Assembly: GCA_029204225.1 (NCBI GenBank)
Contig: CM055097.1
Location: forward strand, 75,168,860-75,232,859
Direction: 5' to 3'
DNA: 64,000 nucleotides
Origin: Diphasiastrum complanatum
Taxonomy: Eukaryota > Streptophyta > Lycopodiopsida > Lycopodiales > Lycopodiaceae
A program made the translations under genes and the position numbers. Of this stretch, positions 33,301 through 44,420 are shown piece after piece. The notes below the pieces were generated by a model that was not told the DNA's origin, made no database searches, and was given only the letters and a program-made list of their open reading frames with translations. Positions within the stretch are counted from its first letter, which is position 1; the number at the start of each line of letters is the position of its first letter.

Positions 33301-34500
33301 TTTCTATCATTTTGTAACAGAAAACAGAATCAATAGATCTGCAAACCATTGGCATCAGAACTCCATTACAAAACTGATTTCTGATATCTATTGGAAAAGC
33401 AAATATTTCAAAAGCAAAACTGATTTCTAATTTCAAAAGCAAATATTTGAAAAGGCCTTAGTCTGTCAGAAATCAGAAATACTTCATGGAACGTGCATCT
33501 TAGAATCCGCTATCAGAAATAGCCTGATTGAACTATGATATATCTTGGATTGTAATCATTCCATCATGTCCACCATCCAATTAGGTTTTAGTTAGTATTA
33601 AACTCAAAAAAAAATTTGGTCGTTAGTCATTTTTTCACAACAAAATAATAAAAAATCACAATCCGGGTCACGGATCGCGCGATCCGGAACGTTTTTGCAG
33701 AGGATCGCGATCCGCTGCAACTGTGCAATCAAATAAGACCATTCTCTGCATGGATAAAATATGGTAAATTACTATCAAATACTGTACTTCTCAAACTATG
33801 TAATGTTGATCTAAATGACAAATAATGTATCAACACTATGTCTACAGTAGTAACGTACATCATGAAGGGGAGACAATTTCCAATGCAATATTCATCTGCA
33901 CACCTAAGACGCATTTGCTGTTGTCCTCACTTCATGCTCAACACCGGACCGTTCATGGTCGATTTCTGACTCTCACAGCTTGCCCTTTCCCCAACACACT
34001 TTGGAAACTCAAAAAATTTCAACCTTGCCAGGTCTACTGGAATGCAACCAGAAAACATCAAAACCAACAAAAAGGCCCTAAGGATGTGATGTCATTAACA
34101 AAATTGACACACATGTTATTAACATAAAAGATTGACAGACATTGCATTCACATCAAAAATATTGAATAATGTGCAGAACGGTCAGTTTGATCAGGAATTG
34201 ACCTTATAAGCACAAGTTGGAAATGCACTGAAATTGGACCCCATCATCAGCGAGAACTTTAATAATAGCAGTGCCTAGGAACATCACCTCTATGTCTTGT
34301 CAAGACAAACATGGATACAATGTTCACCAAATACCGAATCCTGATGCCTTCACATGTGTTTTCAGTGGATTGAACTACCTCATAAGCATTCCACATTTTT
34401 GAGTGCGTCAAATTTCCACATTTTTGAGAGCCATTTATGCCAACTAGTAGGACACAGAAATAGGAAACAAGTTCAATGTAAGATGAGAACACCTCAAACC
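30393..34500. repeat. Diverged tandem repeats, continuation of copy I
   Basis: Multiple diverged copies of a unit that joins a GCATGGATTGAATATGATAA segment, a GTTGATCTAAA core and a TTCTGCTTGCATGCAGA-type segment. Cores are near 30574, 31160, 31458, 32463, 32768 and 33800. A second module (CACATGTG.TTTCAGTGGATTG followed by AAGCATTCCACATTTT) is at about 32090 and 34350, with its 3' part also at 30820. Short minus-strand frames show faint family resemblance between copies, but frames shift and stop. I see no gene. Confidence 0.6.
33018..33733. mobile_element. hAT-like non-autonomous DNA transposon with 8-bp target duplication
   Basis: The 700-bp element is 33026-33725. Its ends are inverted: CATAGTTGCAGGCCATGTTC at the left, and CACAGTTGCAGCGGATCGCG as the complement of the right end. 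CAATCAAA is duplicated exactly (33018-33025 and 33726-33733), and 8 bp is the hallmark of hAT transposition. Uninterrupted versions of the target occur in related units near 30505 and 31695. Inside there is no transposase frame. The subterminal parts are rich in CCGGAA/GATCGCG words, and the centre is AT-rich. Confidence 0.88.
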
Positions 34501-36460
34501 ACTTTCGAAGATCATTATTGCACAAATCAAGAGATGATGTAGACCACTCAGCAGAGTTACTTTTGTCAAATGCAGGACTGCATACATAGCAAAATGACAC
34601 AACGCCTTCACAGAACTTCTGCCAGAATTTACTCGAACACATCGGGGAAAAAACCTGTTCACAAAGGAAAGTGCCTTGAGAAGGCATTCAAAGTCATGAT
34701 AGTACATACTACATAATAGTACATAGTACCATGCCTTGAGGGTGCACAGGACCCCATCATAAAACTAGCCTATCAGCAGCAACTCACATAGAGGGAAGCA
34801 TTAACGTTTCATCCCTTGGGTGTCGCTTCTGTACCAGAAGTTTAGGCATCTTCATAGTTAGCAAATGATCAATGATGATGTGCTAAAATGAATTATCTCC
34901 CACATAGACTCGTACAAAATATAGCACCTAGAATATTGTTCACAAAAGAAAGTGCCTTGAGAAGGCAATCAAAGTCATGATAGTACATATACTACATAGT
35001 ACCATGCCTTGGGGATTCACAGGACCCCATCATAGAACTAACTTATCAGCAGCAACTCACATAGAGGAACTCACATAGAGGGAAGCATTAACGCTTCATC
35101 CCTTGGGTGTCGCTTCTGTACCAGAAGCTTATGCATAGCAAATGATCAATGATGATGTGTTAAAATGAATCATCTCCCAAAGAGACTCGTACAAAGTATA
35201 GCATCTAGAATATTGTTCACAAAAGAAAGTGCCTTGAGAAGGCATTCAAAGTCATGATAGTACATACTACATACTACATATAGTACCATGCCTTGGGGGA
35301 GCACAGGACCCCATCATAGAACTAACCTATCAGCAGCAACTCACATAGAGGGAAGCATTAACACTTCATCCCTTGGGTGTCGCTTCTGTACCAGAAGCTT
35401 ATGCATCTTCAAAGATAGCAAATGATCAATGATGATGTACAGAAGCTTATGCATCTTCAAAGATAGCAAATGATCAATGATGATGTGTTAACAAACGATC
35501 AAAAAAGAATGTTAACACAGGATCAAATGCAACAAATTATAAATGTTAACAACGGATGTAATGCAACAACCTCTCTGGAGATAATTATAAAATCAATGAA
35601 CACATATAACTGAGTAAGCTCGTTCTTCATACTCTCGCAATGCAACCCATCCAAGCTTTGGTGCATAGAAAATTACAAGCACATGGACCATCTCCAATTT
35701 TCCAGATCCAATTATATCTGGTACTAACTACAATCAAAACAAGATGATTTAAAGGACCACGACAAACGTCTATACATATGTAATTTCAAAGCTTAAAAAA
35801 ATCATCAGATTATTGAAAATGACCCCCAAAAAAAGGCATTGCAATATGTAACAAATTATATAGAAAAGGCACTTTTGCAGCTAAACTCACCAAGGAGAGA
35901 TGCCGAAATTTACAATCCTACCTATGGATTAAATATGACACTTTTCAGACTCTGCAATGTTGATCTAAACACCTTAAATATACCAATCCTATGTCTACAC
36001 TAGTAGCCTACAAAACCAAGAAGACATGCAATCTTCAATGCAACAATTCATCTGCACACACTATAATGTATTTAGTGTTTTCACGTCCTACTTGCCACTG
36101 GACATTTCATGGTCAACTTTTAACTTGAGCGGCTCAAACATTTCCCAATGTTGATCTAAACTCGCCTAAGACATTTTTGCTGATCTCCTCATCTCATACT
36201 TGGCACTGGACAATTTCATGATCATTTTGTGACTTATGCAGCTAAACCTTTTCCAATTCTTCTTGGAAGATTTACAGAGATTCAACCTTACATCTCTGCT
36301 AGCAAGCAGATGAGAAAACAGTGAAACCAAAAACAAGCTCTCACACTACTTGCTTCAACCTTCTCCTTGGAAACATACAGAGATTCAACCTTACATCTCT
36401 GCTTGCAAGCAGATGAGAAAACAGTGAAACCAAAAACAAGCTCTCACACTACTTGCTTCA
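34500..36460. repeat. Duplicated block, copy I, with tandem repeats
   Basis: Corresponds to about 46000-47300 in copy II and to the right part of unit 1 (9270-10150). After the 34660-35490 array, landmarks TAAGCTCGTTCTTCATACTC (35616) and ACATGGACCATCT (35681) match those at 46650 and 46717. A segment of about 103 bp ending in CACTACTTGCTTCAACC is tandemly duplicated at 36257-36464. Confidence 0.55.
34660..35490. repeat. Tandem array, three copies of a unit of about 280 bp
   Basis: Units begin CACAAA.GAAAGTGCCTTGAG at 34660, 34941 and 35218 (spacing 281 and 277). Shared words are CATGCCTTG, CACAGGACCCCATCATA, GGGTGTCGCTTCTGTACCAG and AATGATCAATGATGATGTG. Copy three has an extra short duplication of the end (35400-35480). 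Single, more diverged copies lie near 9350, 43400 and 46385. There is no coding sequence and no spacer structure. Confidence 0.9.
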
Positions 36461-38420
36461 ACCATCATTAAAATTTAATAAAGTAACACATCCTCTGCAT
36501 GAATTAAATACGATAAATTACTATCAAATACTGACACTTCTCAAACTATATAATGTTAAACTAAAAACCTAAAAGGTACTAGTGCTACGTCTACAGTAGT
36601 AACGTACATCCCGAAGGAGACAATTGCAATGCAAGGTTCATCTGCACACCTAATTTCACCAGTTCATGGTCAATTTCTGACTCACACAGCTTGACCTTTC
36701 ACTGTTTGGAAGCTTACAAATTTCAGCCTTTCCAATTCTGCTTGAATGCCACCAGAGAACAGTGAAACAAACAAAGGCCTTGCGAATGTGATGTCATTAG
36801 CAAAATTGACATACATGCCTACATCAAAATCTTTGATAATGTGCTGAACAGTCAGTTTGATCATAAAATGATTTCATACTAGTTTTGATGGTATATTTAC
36901 CAAGTTCAATGCACTGAAAATGGACCACAACATCAGCGAGAATTTTACTAGCAATGCCTAGAAACATCAACTCTATTATGGTGTCAACAGAAACATGATG
37001 GAAACAATGTTCACCAACTACCAAATCCTGATGCCGTAAGATGTGCTTGATGTGGATTATGCTTCCTCTTAAGCTTCCCATATTTTCTAGAGCGTCAATT
37101 TCCAAACTTTTACTAGCCACTACGTCCACTAATAGGACAGCATTAAAAAAAAAAAATTATGTAAGATGCGAGCTATTAACACACGTTGTTCTGGTTTTTA
37201 GACACAATTTCAAACAACTAGGAAGATCTTTACTGGGGAAATCAAGAAATGCATAAACGTACACCCTAGCCGGTACATTCAGCCTGGTAGTGTGAACAAC
37301 TTGCAGCTAGTATGATAAGCCAGTATTGGTGCATTCATCCAGGGCATTGAGAATCAACTGCTGTACCTTTAAGAATGCATTCTCAAGTTTCAGGACGTTG
37401 ACTTTGAATAGTCCTACCAATGCTTCAATTTGAAGATTTCCCTATTTGCTGTCATCAAGAGCTAGTTCTCTAATACAATCTCCTTCAATTGATGTAGCAT
37501 CTAAGGTTGACACTACCATCATTTCTGCTCAAACAAATATTATGAGATGTAAAATTGACTTTATTACTTGAATTGATCATCTTTACAATATGTGCTGCAT
37601 CATACCCTTACTTTCAGAATTAGAGCAACAATATTTAAGAACGCAGCCCCTGCTATGACAATCTGCAATGCTGTGAACAAAAAATTGGCGTAGGATTGAA
37701 AAGCGTAGATATAAGACTTATTGTCTTATATTTTTTGCATCGAAAGCAAAGTATCACTCCATCTTTATGCACCATTTATTTACTGTTTCAGCGTGACAAA
37801 TTTAAATAGCCTTTGGAAAGGTTTTCAGTTTAAGAAAACATCAATGATTTGTAGCACGACCATGAGATGTTTTTGGGAGTTAAAGATCAGGAAAAATTGT
37901 GGGGCAAAACTACCAAATATACCATTCATAAATTAAAAACCACCAGCAATTTATGCTAATATAATTTCACTCTAATTTGCAATCTCCTTTGCAAAATGTT
38001 AATATGTAAGATGAAGATGTAACAATGTTCTAGTTTGTATACCTTTTGGATCAATTCACATATGCAACTTCTTTCCTTGTCAGCCTAAAAAGCATCCCTC
38101 TCAAATATCCAAGTTAAATGTTTCGCACCTACCTGTTTAATTCTTTCTGATTTTCGAGATACCCGCAAATCGTACCACAGACTTTGGATTTAGTAATTCA
38201 CTTGTTAAGATGCACTTATGTGGGAATAGTATGTCAAGGTTCTAGGACTAGATTGATCATTCACAGCTAGTGGAACCATACAACTAGAACGCCTGGGCGG
38301 GGAAACCTCCCGAAGCCACAAATATAGCTATTTTATTTAAGTGGAACTTGCATAGATAAGTGCACGCTCCCCAACAAATATAATAGATCTTGTGCTCACT
38401 GCTTATCTTTATTAACTTGC
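36461..38420. repeat. Duplicated block, copy I, matching about 47500-49300
   Basis: Aligns in order with copy II: the TTCAGCGTGACAAATT segment (37790 and 48269/48390), AAGGCATCC-like and TTTGGATTTAGTA segments (38180 and 48798/48932), TTAAGATGCACTTA (38207 and 48821/48957) and a GGGAACCTCCCGAAGCCA segment (38300 and 49160). The frame at 36824-37129 (minus, 101 codons) has distant relatives in other units but is interrupted in all of them. I do not call it a gene. Confidence 0.6.
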
Positions 38421-39676
38421 ATATGAATCGTAGTTGCAGCGCGATTCCCGAATCGCGATTCAGATTCGCGATTCGGGATTTTCCCAGAATGTACATTCAT
38501 TCTCACATGAATCTAATGTTGGAGCTTTGATGTATGTAACCTTTATAGATGATTGTACAAGATACACATGGATATATCTACTGTGTAAGAAAAGCTTAGT
38601 GTATGATTCCTTTGTAAAATTTAAGTCTCTTGTGGAGAAACAACTTAATGCTAGCATCAAAGTGTTAAGATGTGAAAATGGAGAAGAGTACATCTCCAAT
38701 AGTATGAGAAATTTTTGTGAGGCTAATGGCATTTAGAGAGAATTCACATGTACTTACACCTCCCAACAAAACGGTGTAGCCGAGAGAAAGAATAGACCTT
38801 CAAAATTTATTTTTTTTTGAAATTGTTTTAGGCAATATGGTTTCAGATGAAAGCTCTGATCGAGGGGATTATGATTGTGTTGTTTGCCGACTGATTCGGG
38901 TGCGAAACACCAAAAAAGTGTGTTTTTACTCGGGGAGTTGGAAGGCCAAATCATGAAGAGGCCTTACCCCCAGACCCCGCCGTTAGGGGGCGTTGCCCCC
39001 CAAACCCCCCACCAGGGGACTACCGCCGCCCGAACCCCCCGTTTCCCGGGGGGCTACTGTCTGCCGAACCCCCTAGAGCTTCTTACTATATGGACACTGT
39101 AGATAAAAATGCCACCGCCCCCCTTAAGATAAAAATGGGGTCCAAATGCGCGCCGAGAAGGACCCAATATTTATGCCCCCAACTGTATGTACATTGCGCT
39201 CACATCTCTAGTGAACCAATTGCAAAAGTGATCCATACAGTTGATAGTCCAAACTGCAGCATTAACATTTATTGAAAACTAGAGCAAATGACAACCGAAT
39301 AGCTACTGAAAATAAGCTCTGTTTGTGCCTCATCTACTTTCAGGCAAGTTGATAAGGTCGCATATAGACCTATTGTTATTGGCTCATTTACATGCATTGA
39401 ATCTAGTCATGTTAGATCTAGGTTTTGGTAGAGATCTAGAAACTTCCATAGGTTGATAAGCTTGTGCAAGAATATCCAAATAGGATAAGAGGATGCTATA
39501 AATAGGCTACAAGCATGGGAGGAACCCATCGCTCTCATTCTTCTCTCATTCATTCTTATGGAAGATATAAATCTTCCTAAACCTTTTTGGGGTGAGGCTT
39601 TGTTGTGTTCTGAGAGGCAAAACGCTGGTTGGACCATTGATCCCCTAAGAAAATTTCAGCAATAAGCTATTTTTCC

Positions 39677-39707
<31 letters not shown>

Positions 39708-39768
39708 CGATTCTGGGTCACGAATCGCAGGATCGCGACCCGCGAATCGCTGCACCTATGATATGAAT
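38421..39768. mobile_element. hAT-like non-autonomous transposon carrying retrotransposon sequence
   Basis: The 1332-bp element is 38429-39760, flanked by ATATGAAT on both sides (38421-38428 and 39761-39768). Ends are inverted: CGTAGTTGCAGCGCGATTC at the left, CATAGGTGCAGCGATTCGCG as the complement of the right end. They match the ends of the element at 33026, so both belong to one family. Subterminal ATCGCGATTC/GAATCGC words repeat at both ends. Inside lie a copia integrase fragment, a GC-rich segment (38960-39075), a second integrase piece at about 39558-39655 and a run of 28 A (39677-39704). There is no transposase. Confidence 0.88.
38512..38802 (+). pseudogene. Copia integrase fragment inside the hAT-like element
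   Basis: Plus-strand frame (38434-38736) with MYVTFIDDCTRYTWIYLL, the core of a copia integrase, then LRCENGEEYISN, where the usual SDNGGEY has the catalytic Asp changed to Glu. A stop follows, then TSQQNGVAERKNR near 38760-38798 with the catalytic Glu. A further integrase piece, LPKPFWGEALLC, is at about 39570-39605 after 750 bp of unrelated sequence. Whether the hAT-like element captured this or a retroelement inserted into it cannot be told here. Confidence 0.8.
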
Positions 39769-40455
39769 ACATCATATCTACATGAGGATTACAACTGTGA
39801 ACTTCATTTGTGTGCTTCACTACCTGGAAAGATGTAAACTCTCAAGAAGGATGGCTGCTGAGATGCATATAAACTATACCAGATCCATGTAACAAAGTCC
39901 AAAGATGAAGCTAACTACTAAACGATTACAATCCCTAGATTCATCCAAAAACCGACATTTTTCAAGTAGGCTCCAAGAGTGAGAGCAATTTTCACAATCT
40001 AAAGGCACCGTTTGCTTTGAAAGCTCCCCCTCCAGAGGATAGTCCTTTCATTATTTCAAAGTGATCAGATAAACCGAGACATAATTTCTTCAACTTCATC
40101 TCACCTGCCATAAAAAGGCAACACAAGTTTCATATAAATCTACTAACCTACCCTCCCTCTACTCAAAACAACTCCATTTCCACCGACTACCACAAGTTGC
40201 AACACACCGATATTACACAACTGAAACATCTAGATTGGAACCAAAAAATTTTAATCACTAAAATCCTTGCCACATGATTGTCGCCCATCACATTGGATTG
40301 GGTTCATGATGTTGCTCCAGGCAGAGTAGAGTTTGCGAACTAACTTATCATAACTCAACTCAAATGGTCTAGGTTTCTTAGTAGTGCCATCTTCCCATCT
40401 AGATTTCTTAGTAGTCCCATCTTCCAATTCCAAAAGGTCCTTTCGAGCAGGCGTA
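39769..40455. repeat. Right end of copy I, matching about 49330-49830
   Basis: Corresponds to the right end of copy II: AACTCTCAAGAAGGATGGCTGCTGA-like sequence (39837 against 49389), ACAAAGTCCAA (39893 against 49442) and CCTTGCCACAT..T.GTCGCCCATCA (40265 against 49711). The 60-codon minus frame at 40433-40251 is only partly conserved in copy II. Confidence 0.55.
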
Positions 40456-43400
40456 AAGTACCTTCTCTAGAGAAACAAATTTTCAACTTAATGGTTTGTA
40501 ACATATCCTAATGTGCTCACAACATATAAGTGGAAAGCAATTATGCCAATTTCTTTTTGTTGAAATTCATTTTATGTTTTAAAAGACTTTTAACCCATTT
40601 TTTTAGTCACATTACTTCATTGCATGCTCTAAAACATTGAGAATTCAAATTTATAGACCAAACATTTTTGGTAATAGCTATTCTTTGTAAACTAAAATAT
40701 GAATGAAATGATTATTTTAACATGTATTGCATCTTCAAGACATTAGATGAAAAATTTGGATAAAACTTTTTTTCTAAATTCATCTCATCTTTCAACTAGA
40801 CATTTAATAGTAAAATTTGAAAATCAAATTTTTTGCTGAATTTATCTCCATCTGTTAACTAGTAGAATGTAGTTAAAGAATATGCCATGTCATATACACA
40901 CTTTGAACTAGATTCATCTAGTTAAAGAGAATCAATATCAAAAACTTGATAAAAACTGTACTCGTTTCCCCATGCTGCTTCCAATATACCCAAATTGGCA
41001 GTGAAGCAGGACATGTTGATTTCCGAAGAATATTCAAGGAGAGAACCACATGTCAAAAACTTCATATGCGACTCTCTAAAAGTTGTTTATGTTCACAATC
41101 ACTTCACAGCATATGGAGGCAGCAAATTTATGCATTGAAACAAAGCCTAATAAGCTCATATCTGCTGCTCAACAGGATTTTGTAACTTGCATAGATCCCA
41201 ATATTAAGAGACCAATCTCCAAGGTGAGATTATCCAATTACTATTCCCCATTAGAAACAACTTCATTACACATGGGCATAAGTAGCAGCCAATTAAAGAG
41301 CCGCTATTGAATCATTGGGCTAGGTGTAAATAAATGTAACAGATAGCATAACAGTTGCCGTGTAGCAGCAAAGACAAATAATCCACTAGGCAGGAAGCTC
41401 TCAAAATAATCACATCAGCCAGCGCAAGCCCCGTAGCAATTAGACAGCCAGTGGTAATTCTTATATATGAACAGCCTAAACCCGCTTGTTCAAACTTATT
41501 CCATTTTGGCTCACAAAGATTTTAACAAATATTTCAATGTGTAGCTGTGCATACCACCTACAGACAAATCATCACTAATCAGTGAGAGCAACGAAACTGC
41601 TTCACTAAGACTATGTACTTTCATTCTGAGTCAATAGAATGTATCCTAACCCAACCGCCCTCAACATCGTAATAGGCACTTTTACTGACACTAACCAACA
41701 CATAGAAGACATGATTACTTACCAAAGACAACTGATACGGAACCAAAAAAAAAAGTGCCATTCTTAAACACAACTAACAAAATGTTGTATCAAACTGATA
41801 AAACACGTGGTACTATCACCTGGTAGTTCATATATGCCATCCTGCGAGGTCAACACTATCATCAAAGAGACGAAAGAACCTGCTACAATCAAGGCCGTCA
41901 GAATCTACACTGGACGAAAATTGATAAGGCCATTAACAAGGCATGTACCTACTTGAATATGAAACCTACATCCCAATCACATGTATTGTTGAAACACCGC
42001 AGAGAGACACTGCATCACGTATTTAATCGTAACAACGTAGGGCACGGTGAAACCTTTGAACATCAGGCTGCCCTTTCATTTAAAAAGCTCCAGCTCCAGG
42101 CTCCTTTAATCACCACGAAAACTTTTGTTGCCTAGACTAACTTAACTGTCAAACTCTCGCGTCATTTTGTTTTCGATGGCAACTAAATCCCCATGAGCAG
42201 TCAAAATGGCAAACCCTTTCACATTAAGAATGAGGAACAAATCGAGATAATGATGCCGAGAACAGACCATCTGCTGCTAGGCCTTACCTGCCCACATGCA
42301 AAGTAGAAAAATTGTCCAATTGTGTAACAACCCATAAGACTGATTACCAAACGCTCAAGGACCAAATAGATAAGACCAGCAACCTTGGTCAACAGGTGCA
42401 ATCACTAGAAAACACGCCGATAGACAGTAGCAAAAGACCCACTTGGCATGAAATAGAAGCTACCAAGTTGCCAGCCAATGAGTGTGTCAATGCAGCAAAA
42501 GAATAAAATTAGAAAATCTGCTATCTAAAAGGGACGTAGACAAGCCAAAGAAAGACGTCAGCAACTGACCAAATATCTGGCGTGGAAGCAAAAAGGCAAT
42601 GTACCAACAACAGGTATAAGTCTAGGTGACCAGTACTAAGAAGCCGCCATTTTCTGCCAGAAGGACCGAGCACCTGCACTGCAGCTATTCTTGAGATGGT
42701 CAAGAAACAGAGTTTTTACATCTCGTGCACGGCAAAATGTATTCCAACATAAATAAGAAGATAGCAGGATGATGATGTTCTTAGCTTATTAGGGACTTCA
42801 AACTACATTTGCCACTCAGCAGCAGGACTGAATGTCGAATGCAGGACTGCAGCATAGCATTCTGATAGAACTCCTCAGAATTTACCGCAAAATTTACTTA
42901 AATCCAGCACAGCAAGGATAGAAGCCTCCGTGTTAAAAACTTTTTTTCTATATCTTTGTTGCATTTTAAACGAATGACTGACAAATTCAGTAAAATCTTT
43001 GAGGACACATTTAGCTTGATCCATCAACTCAATACATCAGAGATAGTCTTGCCTTGAATGTGGTAGGATGCAAGTCCGCACAAACTCCCACTGGCTAACC
43101 AACACTAAACCCCGATGAAAAACTTCAACATTAAAATTGTATCAAAGGAAGCCAAAATTACTGACGAACAAGAAACCTGTAAAGCAGAATTCAAGCATTC
43201 GGACACCACCAAATGATATTGCAGCCTCCACATCTGCAGAGCAGTGGCCAAGAAACAGCATGTAACGAGACAGTGACTACTGATTCCAATATATAATGTG
43301 AAATCTTTTCAACAATGAACTATCTCCCACTGAGAAATTCATATAAAGAGTTTGTGCTGCAACAAATGCAGAAGATACCCCACACATCATCTAGAATTTG

Positions 43401-44420
43401 TTCACGAAAGAAAGGTCATCAATAGTACACAACAGTACCATGTCCTGATGGTCCACAAAACCACATCAACAACCAACCTATCAGCAGCATTTCACATAAA
43501 GGGATGTTGCTACCGCTTTCATCAATTGGGTACAAAATTATAACTTTGTGAAGCGCAACTTCTGTAGCAGAATCTTCCACTACCTTCAAAGTTAGCAAAG
43601 GATCAAAGATAAATGTGTTAACAAAGGATCACAAACGCTAGAACAGGATCAAATGCAACGAATTAGAAATATTAACACAGGATCAAATGCAACATCCTCT
43701 GCTGAGACAATTATCTATGAATGCATATATTTAAGTAAGCTTATTTTTCATACACTGGTGTTGCAACCTGTCCAAGTTTGCACGGAATCAAACGCAACAT
43801 CCTCTTGCGGAGCTAATTATAAGATCTGTGCATATATTTGAGTAAGCATATTTTTCATACACTGGTGTTGCATCCCTTCCAAACTTTGGTGTATAGCAAA
43901 TTAGAAGCACATGGACCATCTTTCCACTGCTCAAGTTCGGACATTATCTGGTACTGAAAACAATCCAAAACAAGATATTTTGAAGACCATGACAGACTTT
44001 GCCGTAAAAATGTACCTTCAATCATAGCTTTGTTGAAAATGACACCATAGACAGCCGCATCATTTGCACATGGGAATGGCTAATGGCTATGCAAAAGAGC
44101 AAAAGTCTAGCCTGCTCAGACTATGCTTCGTCTACAGTAGTAACCTAAATAAGGAAGGGGACATGCAATCTTTAATGCATCGTTCATCTAAGATGTATTT
44201 GCTTTTCTCACAACATACTTGCGAGATTTCATGGCCAATTTCTGACTCATGTAGCTTAAAGCTTTTCCTCTTCTCCTTCAAAGCTACAGAAATTCAACCT
44301 TTAGTTCTGCTTGCACGCAGAACAGCGAACAGTGAGACAATGCAAAACAGTGAACAGCGAGACAATGCAAAACAGCAAACAGTGAGACAAAAAGCAAGGC
44401 TCTGACACCAATCTTTTAAG
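40456..44420. repeat. Copy II of the duplicated block, left part
   Basis: Matches 4600-5515 joined to 7057-10195, with all landmarks in the same order (CAGCCAGTGGTAATTCTTAT at 41447, CACTGCAGCTATTCTTGAG at 42678, AATGTGGTAGGATGCAA at 43058, TTCAAGCATTCGGACACC at 43190, CACTGGTGTTGCA at 43758 and 43860). At 41175 it reads straight through TTTTGTAACTTGCATAGAT, the empty site of the short LTR element. No gene seen. Confidence 0.65.

Noticed and set aside
34259-34687. 142-codon minus-strand frame as a host gene
   Set aside because: Parallel copies in other repeat units carry stops and shifts in every frame, there is no recognisable domain, and the right part overlaps the 280-bp tandem repeat.
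34660-35490. CRISPR-like array
   Set aside because: Units of about 280 bp without short conserved repeats and unique spacers, in a plant nuclear context; it is an ordinary tandem repeat.
36824-37129. 101-codon minus frame as a conserved exon
   Set aside because: Related sequence in four other units is in different frames; no splice sites are consistent between them.
39677-39704. Poly-A run as evidence of a processed retrocopy
   Set aside because: It lies just inside the terminal inverted repeat of the hAT-like element and no spliced gene precedes it.
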